A stretch of DNA of 39,657 nucleotides. It comes from Hofstenia miamia. Taxonomy: Eukaryota; Xenacoelomorpha; Acoela; Hofsteniidae. Below are positions 30,039 through 39,657 of the stretch, piece by piece. The DNA lies in contig CABFPE010000247.1 in the NCBI GenBank assembly GCA_900660155.1, forward strand, positions 390,404-430,060. Reading direction: 5' to 3'. The notes beneath the pieces are model-generated. The model searched no databases. It was not told where the DNA came from and was given only the letters and a program-made list of their open reading frames with translations. A program made the position numbers and the translations under genes. The stretch's first letter is position 1; each line of letters opens with the position of its first letter.

Positions 30039-30450
30039 TTCTACATGCTGGGATTAACAACATTATATGGCTAGATCTTTGGGAGAAAAGATATAAATAT
30101 TATGATATATCAAAGCACATAGAGATCATCACAATGATAAGAGCATATATCAAATATCCAGGAATGATGATGGAAAAAGATGTCAGAGAGAATATGAGTT
30201 TCTTCTTCAAGGATGTGGTGAATCCAACAAAATTGGCAAAGACCTTCAAGTTTTTCTAACTGGAAAGTGAACTAGATACTTCTCTGGCCCATTCAGCAAC
30301 AATTGGTGCCTTCACAACAATGATGGTGGTGCTCAAATGAATATGGCAATTAAAAAATTCTTTGACATATTCACAGAGAGGATCAACAAACTCTGGGTGA
30401 TATATGGTTATCTGATCAAATTCCCTGGAAGGGGGTATCAGTTAGGCAGG
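30039..30450 (+). pseudogene. Third accessory-region fragment, C-terminal part
   Basis: Continuation after the solo LTR B. ILHAGINNIIWLDLWEKRYK and YYDISKHIEIITMIRAYI align with DLMWTNKAETIT and the HIEIITMLCAS segment of A-minus (18610-18700). A block with FFFKDVVNP, then FTTMMVVLK and FTERINKLW, matches the spacing of SLFVDHTTRMGS, LMTLLITLKGL and FTQRLN. It is more distant from A-plus and A-minus than they are from each other. It stops being recognisable near 30450; no LTR or polypurine tract follows. Confidence 0.6.
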
Positions 30451-30907
30451 GTGGGTGGGGTTGGTTTGATTTCAAGCTGAAAAATAAATCCTTCTACAAA
30501 TGTAACTTTAGAAATTTTGAAATCTATTTCTTATTGAAAATATTAAACAAAAAGTAAATCATTGTGTTTAAGTGCACCTTGAATAGCAGTATTTGAATCT
30601 AGTATTCATATTATATTTACTTCAAAACAAACACAACAAGCACTAATTTTTTAATAAGAAATAATAAATTTCAACAATATTAGAACCAGATATATCCACA
30701 GCTCCTACTCTAGATGACAATTACAGCAAATATGGCACTGCAGGAAATGAAACTTCTCAGATGTAAAGAAACAGAGTCAACAGAAATACTGCAAAATACA
30801 GTGTAAGGATAATTTGTCCAAAGATCTAATTGAAAATGTGCCTACACTGACACATGCAGAGAGAACTGAACTAATCAGGTAGAGTTGAATTATTTAGTTT
30901 AGAATTT
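30451..30907. other. No gene seen
   Basis: AT-rich sequence. GGAAGGGGGTATCAGTTAGG near 30430 and a G-rich run (GGGTGGGTGGGGTTGG, 30450-30465) stand out but have no partner. No reading frame of note. Confidence 0.5.
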
Positions 30908-31021
30908 CATTTAGTGATATCTTATTTATAAAATATTTATTATCAATTAAATATTATTGTAGAATCATTTAGTGATATCTTATTTATAAAATATTTATTA
31001 TCAATTAAATATTATTGTAGA
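30908..31021 (+). repeat. 58-bp tandem duplication abutting an LTR A head
   Basis: CATTTAGTGATATCTTATTT through ATTATTGTAGA is repeated with a 58-bp period (30908-30965 and 30966-31021). Copy 2 runs into the LTR head TGTAGAGTC and copy 1 into TGTAGAATC, so the junction with the LTR has itself been duplicated. Confidence 0.75.
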
Positions 31022-31121
31022 GTCACTCAGGGCCCTCCTTTTTCAATTTTAATTAACTTTGTAATTTCAATCAACTGTGTTTGGTTTTTGCTTTTATTTA
31101 ATATTGCTAACCCTGTTTTAG
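31016..31121 (+). mobile_element. Short LTR A relic
   Basis: It starts TGTAGAGTCACTCAGGGCCC, then after 40 bp jumps to the internal LTR segment TATTGCTAACCCTGTTTTAG, which in other copies lies some 300 bp into the LTR. It is an internally deleted LTR directly followed by a second LTR head at 31122. Confidence 0.7.
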
Positions 31122-31444
31122 TGTAGAGTCACTCATGGACTTTATACCTCTTTTTAATCAATTTTGTAATTTGTAATGATGTCAACATGACATAGCCATT
31201 TAGTTTAGTTTATGATGCTATTTTAATGTCTCCTTGCTTTGGTGCTACATAGTATTATTGCTCAATTCAATTTGCAAGGGAAACATGATTGTGGGATTTT
31301 ACATTGTAAACAAAGGCAGGTAAAAATTTACTATGTATAAAAACAAGCAATGATGTAGAAATGGTTCAATAGAGTTTATCTCAACTCAACTTTGTTTATT
31401 TTTCTTTCCCATTCTACTTTTTCAATTTATTATGTTTGCAATAA
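31122..31444 (+). mobile_element. LTR A, left part (split by family B element)
   Basis: It starts TGTAGAGTCACTCATGGAC and follows LTR A through the decayed CRE (TGATGTCA), TTGCAAGGGAA, a TATA-like TGTATAAAAACA and the segment ending GCAATAA. It continues at 34836 with ATAAATGCTTAATTC. ATAA at 31441-31444 and 34836-34839 could be the target duplication of the inserted element. Confidence 0.75.
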
Positions 31445-31800
31445 TTATTGTGTAAGTTCCAGCAACAATTTCGTCTTTTCTGCACATCTAGTTCTATGGG
31501 TAAATTGCTGCCCTCTGTTTTCACTATCCTTCATATGTGGCTCTTCATTTCCAGTGACAATTATTTGGTATGCATTTGTTCTCATTTTCAGTGTTCCCAT
31601 AAAATAGGGGTGCAGGGTTTCCTCATCTATTTTTGACATACTTTTCTCTCTATCTTTTGAGCACACTGTTCTTTCTGATATGCTTTCAGAGGGGGTGTGT
31701 AGCTGTGTAATCTGTAGCTGTCTACTGGTGCTTGGCTCACTGTCAAGTGAGTCCATGCTGATGTTTTCCACTGATTCACCCTCAAATCAGCTCACAGTTG
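31445..31800 (-). pseudogene. Family B accessory region, N-terminal part
   Basis: After a Ser-rich lead (ENISMDSLDSEPSTSRQLQI, then SESISERTVCSKDREKSM), the frame reads SKIDEETLHPYFMGTLKMRT. This aligns with SNVGDEILHPYFIVTQKAV of A-minus and VGDEMLHLYFIATHKAV of A-plus. The next 40 residues are highly charged, and the frame ends with TAA at 31445-31447, exactly at the edge with LTR A. The rest of the region is lost. Thus the accessory region also belongs to the family that carries LTR B. Confidence 0.6.
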
Positions 31801-31924
31801 ACACTTTCAGCTGTGGGTTCCATCAATATGTCAGCCTTGAATCACTTTTGTATGTGCACAGTTCTTTGCCCACTTTCACCTTCCCCTGGAACTCCAATAG
31901 TCACACTGCCCTGAAATCCTCAAG

Positions 31925-32110
31925 ATGGACTGGAAGGAAAGTTGTGCTGCATTTCACCAGTTCCCTGTGTGCCCTCAAGTTGGCAGTGCAGATCTCTGGG
32001 ATGTACACTGGTTCTCTGCTTGCCCTCAAATTGGCGGTGCAGTTCTCCAGTGGAAGAGACATTGTGTCTTTTTATCTCCCTGCCCTCAAATCAGCTTGGG
32101 GACTACTCAG
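31925..32110 (-). repeat. Imperfect coding repeats in the family B tail
   Basis: Three units of about 50-65 bp share TGCCCTCAA-N-T-GGC/CAG...CAGT (plus-strand reading near 31970, 32020 and 32085). In the minus-strand frame they give repeated LRA[GSH]RE and ENCTANLRA/EICTANLRA motifs. They lie between the integrase tail and the accessory start, where family A has its RQLS repeats. Confidence 0.55.
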
Positions 32111-32314
32111 ACACCTTCTCACTCTGCGCCTTTGATTAGTTGTGGGTTGGTTCTTATCCCTTCTGTCTTCTGTTGGACATCTGGCTCAAGATTTTCTTCA
32201 TATTCTCCTCCATGGTTTTGACATTGTCATCTCCTTGGGTCTTTAGGTTCTGTGCACACTCTTCCTCAATGGCTGTTGCAACTTGTTCAATTTTCCTAAA
32301 TTCAGACAATAAAT

Positions 32315-33000
32315 TTATATCCCATAATTCACAGTCATATATATATTTATCTTTTGCTGCACGCCTTGGAAGAACTCTTTTTTGTATATTTTCATTGCTG
32401 ATATTTGCTTTGAATTCTTTGTCAAAGCCTTCCTCCAGCAGACTAATTCACTCATATTGTATACAATCTCATTACCATTAATGCGACTTATTTTAAACTC
32501 AGCATTTTCATTGAATATTAATTCTTCAATATCTGCCATCACTTGTTTTAGGTTCTGGAAATGCAGTAATCTTTCATTATTTAACATGTACTCATTATTT
32601 GGTAATACTTGCATTATTTTATATGGGCCTGACTAAACCATTCTTAACTTTCAGACCTGGTTTGTGCTGTTAATTTCATAGGTGTGAATGTGTAAACTGT
32701 GTCACCTATCTTATGTGTGTGACCATAAATTTTTTTATTGTAGTTGTGCTGTTGTCTCAGAGCTGATTTCTTCATGTTATGACACATTGTCTAATGTATC
32801 ACTGCTATCAAATTCCTCAAATGATCCACATATTGGTTGTCCATCTTTCCACTATAGGTGAAATATGGCATTGATAATGGTGTTGCAGCCTCTCTTCTGA
32901 ACATGGCCTTAAATGGTGTTATCCCAGTTGTTGAATGTACAGACGTATTGTAAGAATTCTCAATCATTTCAATTAATTCTAAGGCCCACTTTTTGAAGGA
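32315..33000 (-). pseudogene. Family B integrase C-terminus and pol tail
   Basis: A piece near 32650-32990 shows TTGITPFKAMFRREAATPL-like coding and, further on, HNYNKKIYGHTHKIGDTVYT, the region leading to the GPY/F motif of integrase. Then QVLPNNEYMLNNERLLHFQN (32540-32614) aligns with KVLDHHQYLLDNGRVTHFQ of A-minus. The tail to 32315 (AEFKISRINGNEIVYNMSEL, WRKALTKNSKQ) has no counterpart that I recognise. It joins the RT fragment directly near 33000-33010; RNase H, the zinc finger and the DDE core are deleted. Confidence 0.7.
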
Positions 33001-33010
33001 TTGATAGTGT

Positions 33011-33540
33011 TCATTCCAGTTTCTGCAGGTGTTCCTTGATCATGTCACTAGTCTTGAGGATGTTGTCAATGTATGCATTTACACCATCCTCCATCTTGTG
33101 TTTCTTATTTTTCAGCACTTTTGTTTTATATATTTGAAATGTTGCAGGTGCATTATATAGGCCAAACACCATATATATCCATTTGTACAAGCCATATGGA
33201 GTTATGAATGCCATCTTTTCTATATTTTCCTCTTCCATACTCACCTGCCAATACGCCTTGCATAGGTCTATTGACATAAAGTATTGTGTTTGCTTGCCTC
33301 ATATAGCATGTCCTCTATCCTGAGCAGTGGGTACGAATCCTTTTTCATTACTTTGTTAAGCTTCCAGAAGTCTATATATAGCCTGTGTTTGTCTCTCTGC
33401 TTCATGAATACCATTGGTGCAGCATATGGGCTTTCACTGGGTTGTATTAATTTGTTGTCAAATAATTCATTGAGTATTCTGTTATATTCGTCCTTCATTT
33501 GCTCTGGTAGTCACCTTGCTGGCAACTTTATCAGCTAGTT
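33011..33540 (-). pseudogene. Family B reverse transcriptase
   Basis: Two long pieces in order. 33268-33498: NRILNELFDNKLIQPSESPY, then RLYIDFWKLNKVMKKDSYPL. 33011-33277: MSIDLCKAYWQVSMEEENIE, AFITPYGLYKWIYMVFGLYN, APATFQ, and the catalytic box AYIDNILKTSD. The usual Y-x-D-D reads Y-I-D-N. A one-step shift at about 33270 separates them. This RT is clearly gypsy but distinct from the A copies (IEKMAFITPYGLYKWIYM against LKTAFITPYGLFKWKYM), so B is a separate subfamily. Confidence 0.85.
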
Positions 33541-34130
33541 TGTTGTCATAATGATCCTTTGTGTTTCGCCTATCACTTGTCCCACACTTATTTCTCCATA
33601 ATTGAATATCAGTTTGTGTCTCTCTAGCACCTCTCAAAGTTGTTGTAATTGTGCTCTGCTCAAATGTTGGTATTCCTTCTCCAACAGTTCAGGTATCTTG
33701 TACTGGTCTTCTTCTTTGGCTTTTGCCCCTCTGCTCTCAAGTTGGATGTGGGGAGTACCTCCTGTTTTTTTTTGCAAGTCCTTGAGTCTTCTATTGCTCT
33801 CTAAATAGCTTTGATACTAGATTTGTCATATTGTCTGAATATTTGTACATTTGTTTTCTTCACATTGATATTGTGATTTATTGCATTTAGTATTGGGACA
33901 TTTCCTGTGCCATTCTTTATCACACACATGCTTGATGGCATTGACACTCTTTTTGAATTGATCCCTTTGTTGTTATAAATCATTATATCTGCAGTTATCA
34001 TCTCTTCTGTTTTCACTCTGTGCATTCTCCATTGATATGGTTGCAGCTTTATATCTTCCTCTAGTTTGAAGACTATTGTTGATGGTTTTCCTTCTTGCTC
34101 ATCACTTTAGCCATTACCAAGAACTATTGG
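33541..34130 (-). pseudogene. Family B pol, protease-RT linker
   Basis: A frame at 33801-34025 (RVKTEEMITADIMIYNNKGI, NGTGNVPILNAINHNINVKK) precedes a stretch near 33600-33700 and the RT. NVPILNAINHN aligns with CLPVLTAIHDL of A-minus, so this is the linker after protease. The upstream end meets LTR B-like sequence near 34113-34130, meaning gag and protease are deleted. Confidence 0.6.
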
Positions 34131-34835
34131 CTTTAGATAAGTTAATAAAAATAAGTTACATAATAACTTGCAGCTTCCTACCTTAAACTTAAATAACATA
34201 ATACACACTCAGTTGATTTATTGATCTATTATAGGTCACCTAAGTCTATAAGATAAAATATGTATAACCTATGGTAGCCTATCCAGCCCTTTTGCTGATA
34301 TCAATTATTAGATACATGTAAATGAAGGAATTGGTAGCCAGCTAAACAGAGAAAAACTCCTATTCATATACCTAACATAACTGCAGGTTCATGGTTTGGA
34401 TCAAGGACCCTTGAGTCACTCCTGATATGTGCCCAAACCACTACTACTGCATTTACCATCTACCTTGACATTATAAATAAGCAAACCAATATAAAATCTA
34501 AAGATAAGATTTTCGAAGAATTTACTTCAACAATTTCCAAAATGATTTCTCACATATTTATAGTTAACTTCCAAAAAGTCCCTGTTGTTCAAAATTCAAA
34601 TTTATATCATCTGCCAAAAATGGCTAAAAATAATGGAAGCAAATTCGCCCCCTTCATTTTGTCAAATTTGACAACAAGTACTAATTTGCTATATTAATAC
34701 TTGGTTTCATTTACATAGATAATCTGATAATTAAACTTAAATTGTTTTTTAATTAATAATTATAATTAGATCTTAGTTTTAACTAATCATCTGATCTTTT
34801 TTCATTAGCAGCATTATGCTTTGGATTATGCTACA
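34113..34835 (-). mobile_element. LTR B of the family B element (3'-truncated)
   Basis: It starts at 34835 with TGTAGCATAATCCAAAGCAT and follows the LTR B at 14444 through GAAACCAAGTATTAATATAG, TTATTTTTAGCC, GACTCAAGGGTCCTTG, GTTAGGTATATG and GTAGGAAGCTGCAAG up to AAAGCCAATAGTTCTTGGTAATGG. There it changes into pol-like coding, so the last approximately 400 bp of the LTR, with PBS and gag, are deleted. Confidence 0.75.
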
Positions 34836-35416
34836 ATAAATGCTTAATTCTCTTGGGACAATTTAGGAGTTACTCCTTTGAGTTTAGTGTGGCAACATGT
34901 GTTTTTCCAGCTTGCAGCTCAGTTTGTGGATAGAATTATGTTAGGTATACAATTACATGTAGGAAATAAGAACTTTTTGATAAAATGTTCATTTGCAATT
35001 TGAACATGCACTTAACACCTTACACTGTTATGATAACAAGCCATTGGCTAATGTGAATGCATGGCAATTACATGCTGTTATTATTATTACATGAGCTGGG
35101 GAATAAGGACTAATGAGAAACATTTTAGTTGAGCTAGAAATTAACAACTAGAGACACATAGGGTAGCAACTTTTGCAAGTTTGGAATTTTCTTTATAGAT
35201 ACTGCTTCAGCATGATGCCATGTGAGTTGGTCATCATTAGAAGTGAGTCCTCAGTGGATCTTTACTGTTAATTTATTACAATAGCAAATTACTGATATCT
35301 TTGTTTTTCTGTTAGAATGTAGGTCACTCACTGTCATGGTAGCCTTTGCAACCTTCTGTTTAATCATCAAGTTCCCCAGTACCACTGAAGTAGTCTGAGC
35401 TTCTGGTGATTCTACA
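34836..35416 (+). mobile_element. LTR A, right part (split by family B element)
   Basis: Matches 13450-14014 closely: GAGTTACTCC, TGAGTTTAG, GTTAGGT, ATTGGTTAATGTGAATG-like, GAGCTAGAAATTAACAACTAGAGACA, and the end GATTCTACA at 35416. It is the continuation of 31122-31444. Confidence 0.8.
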
Positions 35417-36422
35417 TTATGCTAAACAGGTCTAAAAAAGAATACAGCAAAAAAATATGTTCAGCTAAAAGTCAATCACTTGGCTTTGACTAAAACAAAG
35501 TCAGAACAGAGATTTAAATTTAAACCAAAAACAGATAATTCATTGGAGACCTATAAGCATTTTGATTTGTAATTAGATACCAGTCTAATGTTATAATGAA
35601 ATATTAAAGTATAAAGTATAAAGTGGTTCTTCATCTTTCATTAAATTATTGGATCTGTTAAATATGCAACTTAGCTAAATAATATACATGGCAATGGTGC
35701 AGGAAAGTGATTCATCTGCCAACCAAACATTAAGTTGATGAAAATCAGCTAATTAGCATTGGAGAGAAGAATCTAAACACATGAGCATTACTTGTTGATA
35801 ATACTTGCAGGCACATTATAGATTTGTTCAGTTTTACATGTAGGAACTAACAGTTTAGAAACTTACAACATGGATGAGGGGGCATTGAAATGAATACTAC
35901 CAATTATACTAGTGAGATATGGGAACTGACAGGTCTATTAATGAGAGCATGGGATTTCACAATTAGGATACTGTTATATTAAATTTTCTACTACAAAAAA
36001 AAATCAGAGATACACAAAAGTCAGTTCTAATTTTTAAAATGTTTGTGAATTTACATGATCAGAGATATTTTAACAATGATAGTATTATATCAAACAGCAA
36101 ATTTTTGCCACCTCATGCACACTTTTTGTGACAATCAATGCCCTGCAATTATTAAACATTAATACTTCACAACTAGAATTCCTTTTTGTTTGTTCTGTAA
36201 TCTGTAAAAAATTCTGATATTTATATTTAATGTCATTCCCACTCTTTATAATGTTTGTATGTTTTGCTAGAAATGTATTATAAAATGTTTAGAAATGTAT
36301 TATAAAAATGGTCTTCAAAAAATTTAGTGGCATTTTAGAACTGTAATCTGTAAAAAATACATGGATTCAATTTTAATGCATATTAAATCTGCAAATAAAT
36401 CATTTTATGTCTCTTCACATGA
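35417..36422. other. No gene seen
   Basis: AT-rich non-coding sequence. A small tandem AGAAATGTATTATAAAA (two copies, about 36270-36306) and the string CTGTAATCTGTAAAAAAT (36197 and 36341) are the only repeats noticed. Confidence 0.5.
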
Positions 36423-36752
36423 AGACAGGAACTGTTCACAAAAAAAGAACTATTTATAAATCTCTATAAATGCAAACATGTTCTCTTTTAACATTTTTAT
36501 AATTGCATTCAATAGCAAAATCATGAGTTTTATACACTGCTTTATTAAATATTTGATAGAAAGAGAAAGTGTGGCACATTTGTTTAAAGACAGGAACTGT
36601 TCACAAAAAAAGAACTATTTATAAATCTCTATAAATGCAAACATGTTCTCTTTTAACATTTTTATAATTGCATTCAATAGCAAAATCATGAGTTTTATAC
36701 ACTGCTTTATTAAATATTTGATAGAAAGAGAAAGTGTGGCACATTTGTTTAA
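36423..36752 (+). repeat. 165-bp tandem duplication, two copies
   Basis: AGACAGGAACTGTTCACAAA to GGCACATTTGTTTAA occurs at 36423-36587 and 36588-36752, identical by eye. Non-coding. Recent, or an assembly duplication. Confidence 0.85.
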
Positions 36753-38385
36753 ATGGGTGATACACTGTTAAACTTAATTACCTGGCACATCTGTTTGACA
36801 AAAAAATCACTAAAAATAGGTTGTACATCAAGTTTGAAGGGGTGATACATGTTCAAATTTATTATGGATTTGTGCCAAGCAATTATGTAACTAAGTTTGA
36901 TAAACAAGTTAGATCATGTATCAAACCCATTAATATTCACTGCCTCTGAACTTTTATAGCTTTATTGGCCATAGAGCTGAATGTGAAACATTTGTATCCT
37001 TCAATTTTGAACTATCAAATGTAGGTTTTTCTTGTAGTTTCTATTGTAATATCTGGTTGGAAAGCTTTTATAAAATTAATTTGTAAATTTGTTTAGAGAG
37101 TTCTTTCTTACTGATGACAGACAAATTTTTTTCAGATCTGTACGAGCAGAAAGAATTTTCACACCTGATAGATTTTGTATAATACAAATTTTTGGACTGA
37201 TCTTGTTCTTTTTTAAGGTTGCAGATTTGAGAGTTGTTCTGGAGGTTTTCTTCTCACAATTTGGAAACATATGTTTCTTATTCTTTTTCTCTAGCTCAAA
37301 CACATTGTTTAACAAGCCTTACAATGGCCCAGTCACATTTTATGAGGTGAACACAGTCAGGAATCCACTTTGATTACCCTCCAACAATTTAGGATGGTAT
37401 AGGTGCTGGGCAGGCATCTCAATTATGACATTGGAGTTGTTTTCTTTGCATCTCATGAATTTTACTGGAGGCTTATTCTTTTCTGTAAACAGGTAGGTCT
37501 ATAAATTTTTATATCTGACTGATGATTATTAAATTTTTTGCCTAAAGTTCATTGTATGGTCTTTTTTTAGGTTTATTTGTTAGATTATAGTTTGTTGTTT
37601 AGTTAGGATTGTATCATATTTAATATTTTGTTAAAGTGAGCATATTTGTATGCTCAATAATTTTTTTACTATTGGTAAATAGATATGTAGAGTTGAGTTT
37701 TTCTTCAGAAGTTTCAATATTTATTTCCATGTGGTCCCCATTTACACTCCTAATATATTTCTTCCAAAAATTATAGTGTGGCATCAACTGCTGCATTCAC
37801 AAACATTTTCATATTTAGTAATTCGAAATTAATACATATTAAATTGTACAATATTTAAATGAATTTGTAATTGCCTCAATTGACGTATTAAGCACTAGAA
37901 AATCTGTGCTATTTTTGAATATTTAAATCTTCTACTGCATAGTATTTCTAATATTCATCATTACCATGCAAAAGGTCATGAGGCACCTGCTAGTATTTAT
38001 GGTATGCTTTAATGCTAATTTTTATTTATAGAGTACCTGTTTTTCTGTTTCAATTCTTTTCTTTTGTTAGAAAACAGTTAATAGAATTTACTCAACCTGT
38101 ATTTCTTGTTGTGTATGTAATTTCTTTAAAATGATTTTCTAAATTATCTGATTGTTGCTGAGGGTGCCTTGTTCAGGTACAGCTTTACAAGTTCATCTCT
38201 ATGGCACTTTGGCAGGTCTAGGAATAGGGCTTTACACAACTGCTAGTCATTTGTTATATTTTATATTTTATTGCAGCACCTAAATGGCACAAGCTGATGC
38301 CTGCACTGAGTTTAGATATATTGGCACATAGGGTAGACTTTGCAACCAAGAACTTATAGGGCTTCTCTCTCTCTTTATTTAAATT
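36753..38385. other. No gene I can defend
   Basis: AT-rich. At 37076-37373 both strands have open frames of 79-94 residues; the plus one includes VADLRVVLEVFFSQFGNI, and the DNA nearby has splice-like strings (TTTTTTCAG at 37128-37136, AACAG/GTAGGT at about 37491). One of them could be a host exon, but neither shows a domain. Confidence 0.3.
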
Positions 38386-38600
38386 AGGGCTCTTTCTATT
38401 AAGGTTTTCTGTTTCAGGTCAGCCAAGTGTGGCCATGCACCCTTCCATTACCTGATCTCCCAGCTACCTTTAACTATTAGTAGCGATAGGCTCATTTAGC
38501 TCTGTAGTCAGGAAATTAATTACTGAGACATCAGCAAATCCTGGTGTTTATTAGCACAGATTTCCATGCTGATGCCACAATAAGTTTGAGATGAAGTGGT
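38386..38600 (+). repeat. Dispersed repeat R2, copy 2
   Basis: Shares TTAGGGCTCT, TTCAGGTCAGC, GTGGCCA, CTTCC, TGATCTCC and a CCATGCTGATGCCAC-like block with 2876-3110 in the same order. Confidence 0.45.
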
Positions 38601-38776
38601 GTCCAAGTATTGGAATGACTATTAAAGAAAGTCAAGTGAATTAAACAAGAAATAAATTTTTGGTATCAATTTTCAAAGTAATTTTGAATTTGGGCTGTAA
38701 TGGTTTATTTTAGAATTTCAGGAATGCTGCAAATTTAAAATGTGCTCATCATCATGTAATGAAGACACTGCAATAT

Positions 38777-39106
38777 TCAACTATGTAATTTTTCACTCAA
38801 AGACTTTACTAAATTGAAAAGTTTGAAGCTAGATGATTTTCCAAAAGACTGCAAGTTTTTTTGAGCTAGCTGTGATGATTGCAAGTTTGAATTAACTAGG
38901 TAATAATGCAATGGCATCACATGTTTACTATCAGATAGAGTTGTGCCTTCCTTTGCTTTTACAGTGGCAGTTGAAGATGTATTGATTGCTTGATCTGAAT
39001 AATTACAATGGCATTTACTGTTGCTAGGAATGATGGGGCTCAGTTCTATTTTTGTCTCTTTCTTATATGAAAAGTGCCCTATGAAGATTTTGTCTTGTGT
39101 CTTCAT
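38777..39106 (-). other. Open reading frame of 109 codons, unrecognised
   Basis: A frame starting MKTQDKIFIGHFSYKKETKI, rich in Ser, Lys and Asn, with an ILP-free, non-repetitive sequence (SPIIPSNSKCHCNYSDQAIN). No motif, no partner in the window, and no clear splice or promoter signals. It is the longest stop-free stretch in the last 4 kb and could be an exon or chance. Confidence 0.2.
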
Positions 39107-39657
39107 TGATTACATCTCTCAATAATATGGCTGCTGCAAGAAGTAGAAATACAAAAAAGTGAGAGCCCCATCATGTGTTGCCTTGGTTAATGTGGTTTTA
39201 CTGAAAATCCCATCTTAAAGTTTTCCATAATCCTGTTTATTGTACTACTATTTAGCTATGTGTTAGTGTACTTGTTTATCATTCTGTTGGTTATTATAAC
39301 ATAAATTAGGTTGGCTGTAATTTACAATACAATTTCTCTTATAAATTTGATTTCTTCATTATAGCCTAATCCTACTGGAGTTGCTGTTTATCTAATATAT
39401 TTAGAATGTAAACAAATAGAAATTTTATATGCTGTTTTAAACTCAAGCAAAAATTCTTACTGTAAAATCATTTAGATAGTTTCTGTAACACTTAAATTAC
39501 ACATTAACTTAAAAACAGTTTTAAGTAAAAACTTTTAGGAGTAAACACTTCATATTTCAAAAAAGGTAAGGAAAAGAATCATTTATTTCTTAATTTGACT
39601 TGTTTAATATTTACAACCTGACATTCAATAGGAATGATCACCATCACAAATATTTGA
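39107..39657. other. No gene seen
   Basis: AT-rich sequence without reading frames or repeats that I could pair. Confidence 0.5.

Larger units (their letters stand above)
31445..34835 (-). mobile_element. Family B gypsy element, deleted and truncated, inside LTR A
   Basis: A minus-strand element beginning with LTR B (34835 to about 34113), then parts of pol (34130 to about 32330), a variable tail, and the start of the accessory region (to 31445). No gag, no protease active site, no RNase H or integrase core, and no 3' LTR are left. It lies between the two halves of an LTR A that are in order and in the same orientation, so it was inserted into that LTR. Confidence 0.75.

Noticed and set aside
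30039..30110. An SGNH-hydrolase-like block (ILHAGINN) in the accessory region
   Set aside because: The equivalent places in A-plus and A-minus read FQMSSDLMW and FQAGGDLMW, and I found no G-D-S block or D-x-x-H end in the right order.
31392..32481. Several overlapping plus-strand frames (up to 151 codons)
   Set aside because: They are opposite to the family B pol tail and accessory start on the minus strand and show no motif.
37076..37373. A host exon (RRM-like LEVFFSQFGNI)
   Set aside because: Only a few residues look suggestive, both strands are open, and no neighbouring exon continues it.
1..39657. CRISPR arrays, rRNA, tRNA, bacterial operons
   Set aside because: No regularly spaced repeats with unique spacers, no rRNA or tRNA sequence recognised; all long repeats are element-derived or simple tandem duplications.

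Overview
This is an AT-rich, strongly CpG-depleted piece of animal-type nuclear DNA. I see no bacterial genes, no operons, no rRNA or tRNA, and no host gene that I can defend. The coding signal is almost entirely transposable elements, mostly decayed Ty3/gypsy LTR retrotransposons. Many of their stops and missense changes fit CpG decay (CGA to TGA, ACG to ATG), which suggests a methylated metazoan genome. I cannot name the species.

Layout. At 1-346 lies the start of a Tc1/mariner-like element on the minus strand. At 1315-1903 is a MITE-like element with inverted repeats. At 2315-3110 are two dispersed repeats (R1, R2), each with a second copy in the window. At 3360-14014 lies a plus-strand gypsy copy ('A-plus'): gag, an LTR scrap plus a TTA-flanked MITE, pol, a non-coding block with an 836-bp tandem duplication, a long accessory coding region, and a 3' LTR (13080-14014). 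At 14030-16400 is a protease-RT fragment of another element, split by a solo LTR of a second family ('LTR B') that itself carries a CpG-rich LTR A scrap. At 17212-28280 is an almost complete minus-strand element ('A-minus') with both LTRs, PBS, gag, pol, the same accessory region and a polypurine tract. At 28281-30450 are an LTR B piece and a third accessory fragment, split by another solo LTR B with a 4-bp target duplication. At 31016-35416 is an LTR A split by a minus-strand family B element carrying RT, integrase tail and the start of the accessory region. From 35417 to the end is mostly non-coding sequence with a 165-bp tandem duplication and the second R2 copy.

The most interesting content is the accessory coding region. 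In A-plus and A-minus it follows the integrase tail, runs for up to about 3.4 kb, and ends exactly 17 nt before the 3' LTR in both. A divergent middle and C-terminal part is at 28840-30450, and the N-terminal part follows pol in the family B element. So two LTR-distinct families share it. I do not recognise its function. It shows no signal peptide or obvious membrane segments, so it does not look like an env gene. All copies are broken by stops, shifts and insertions.

All comparisons were made by eye. Repeat boundaries are exact where a TGT/ACA end or a target duplication is quoted, and approximate otherwise.
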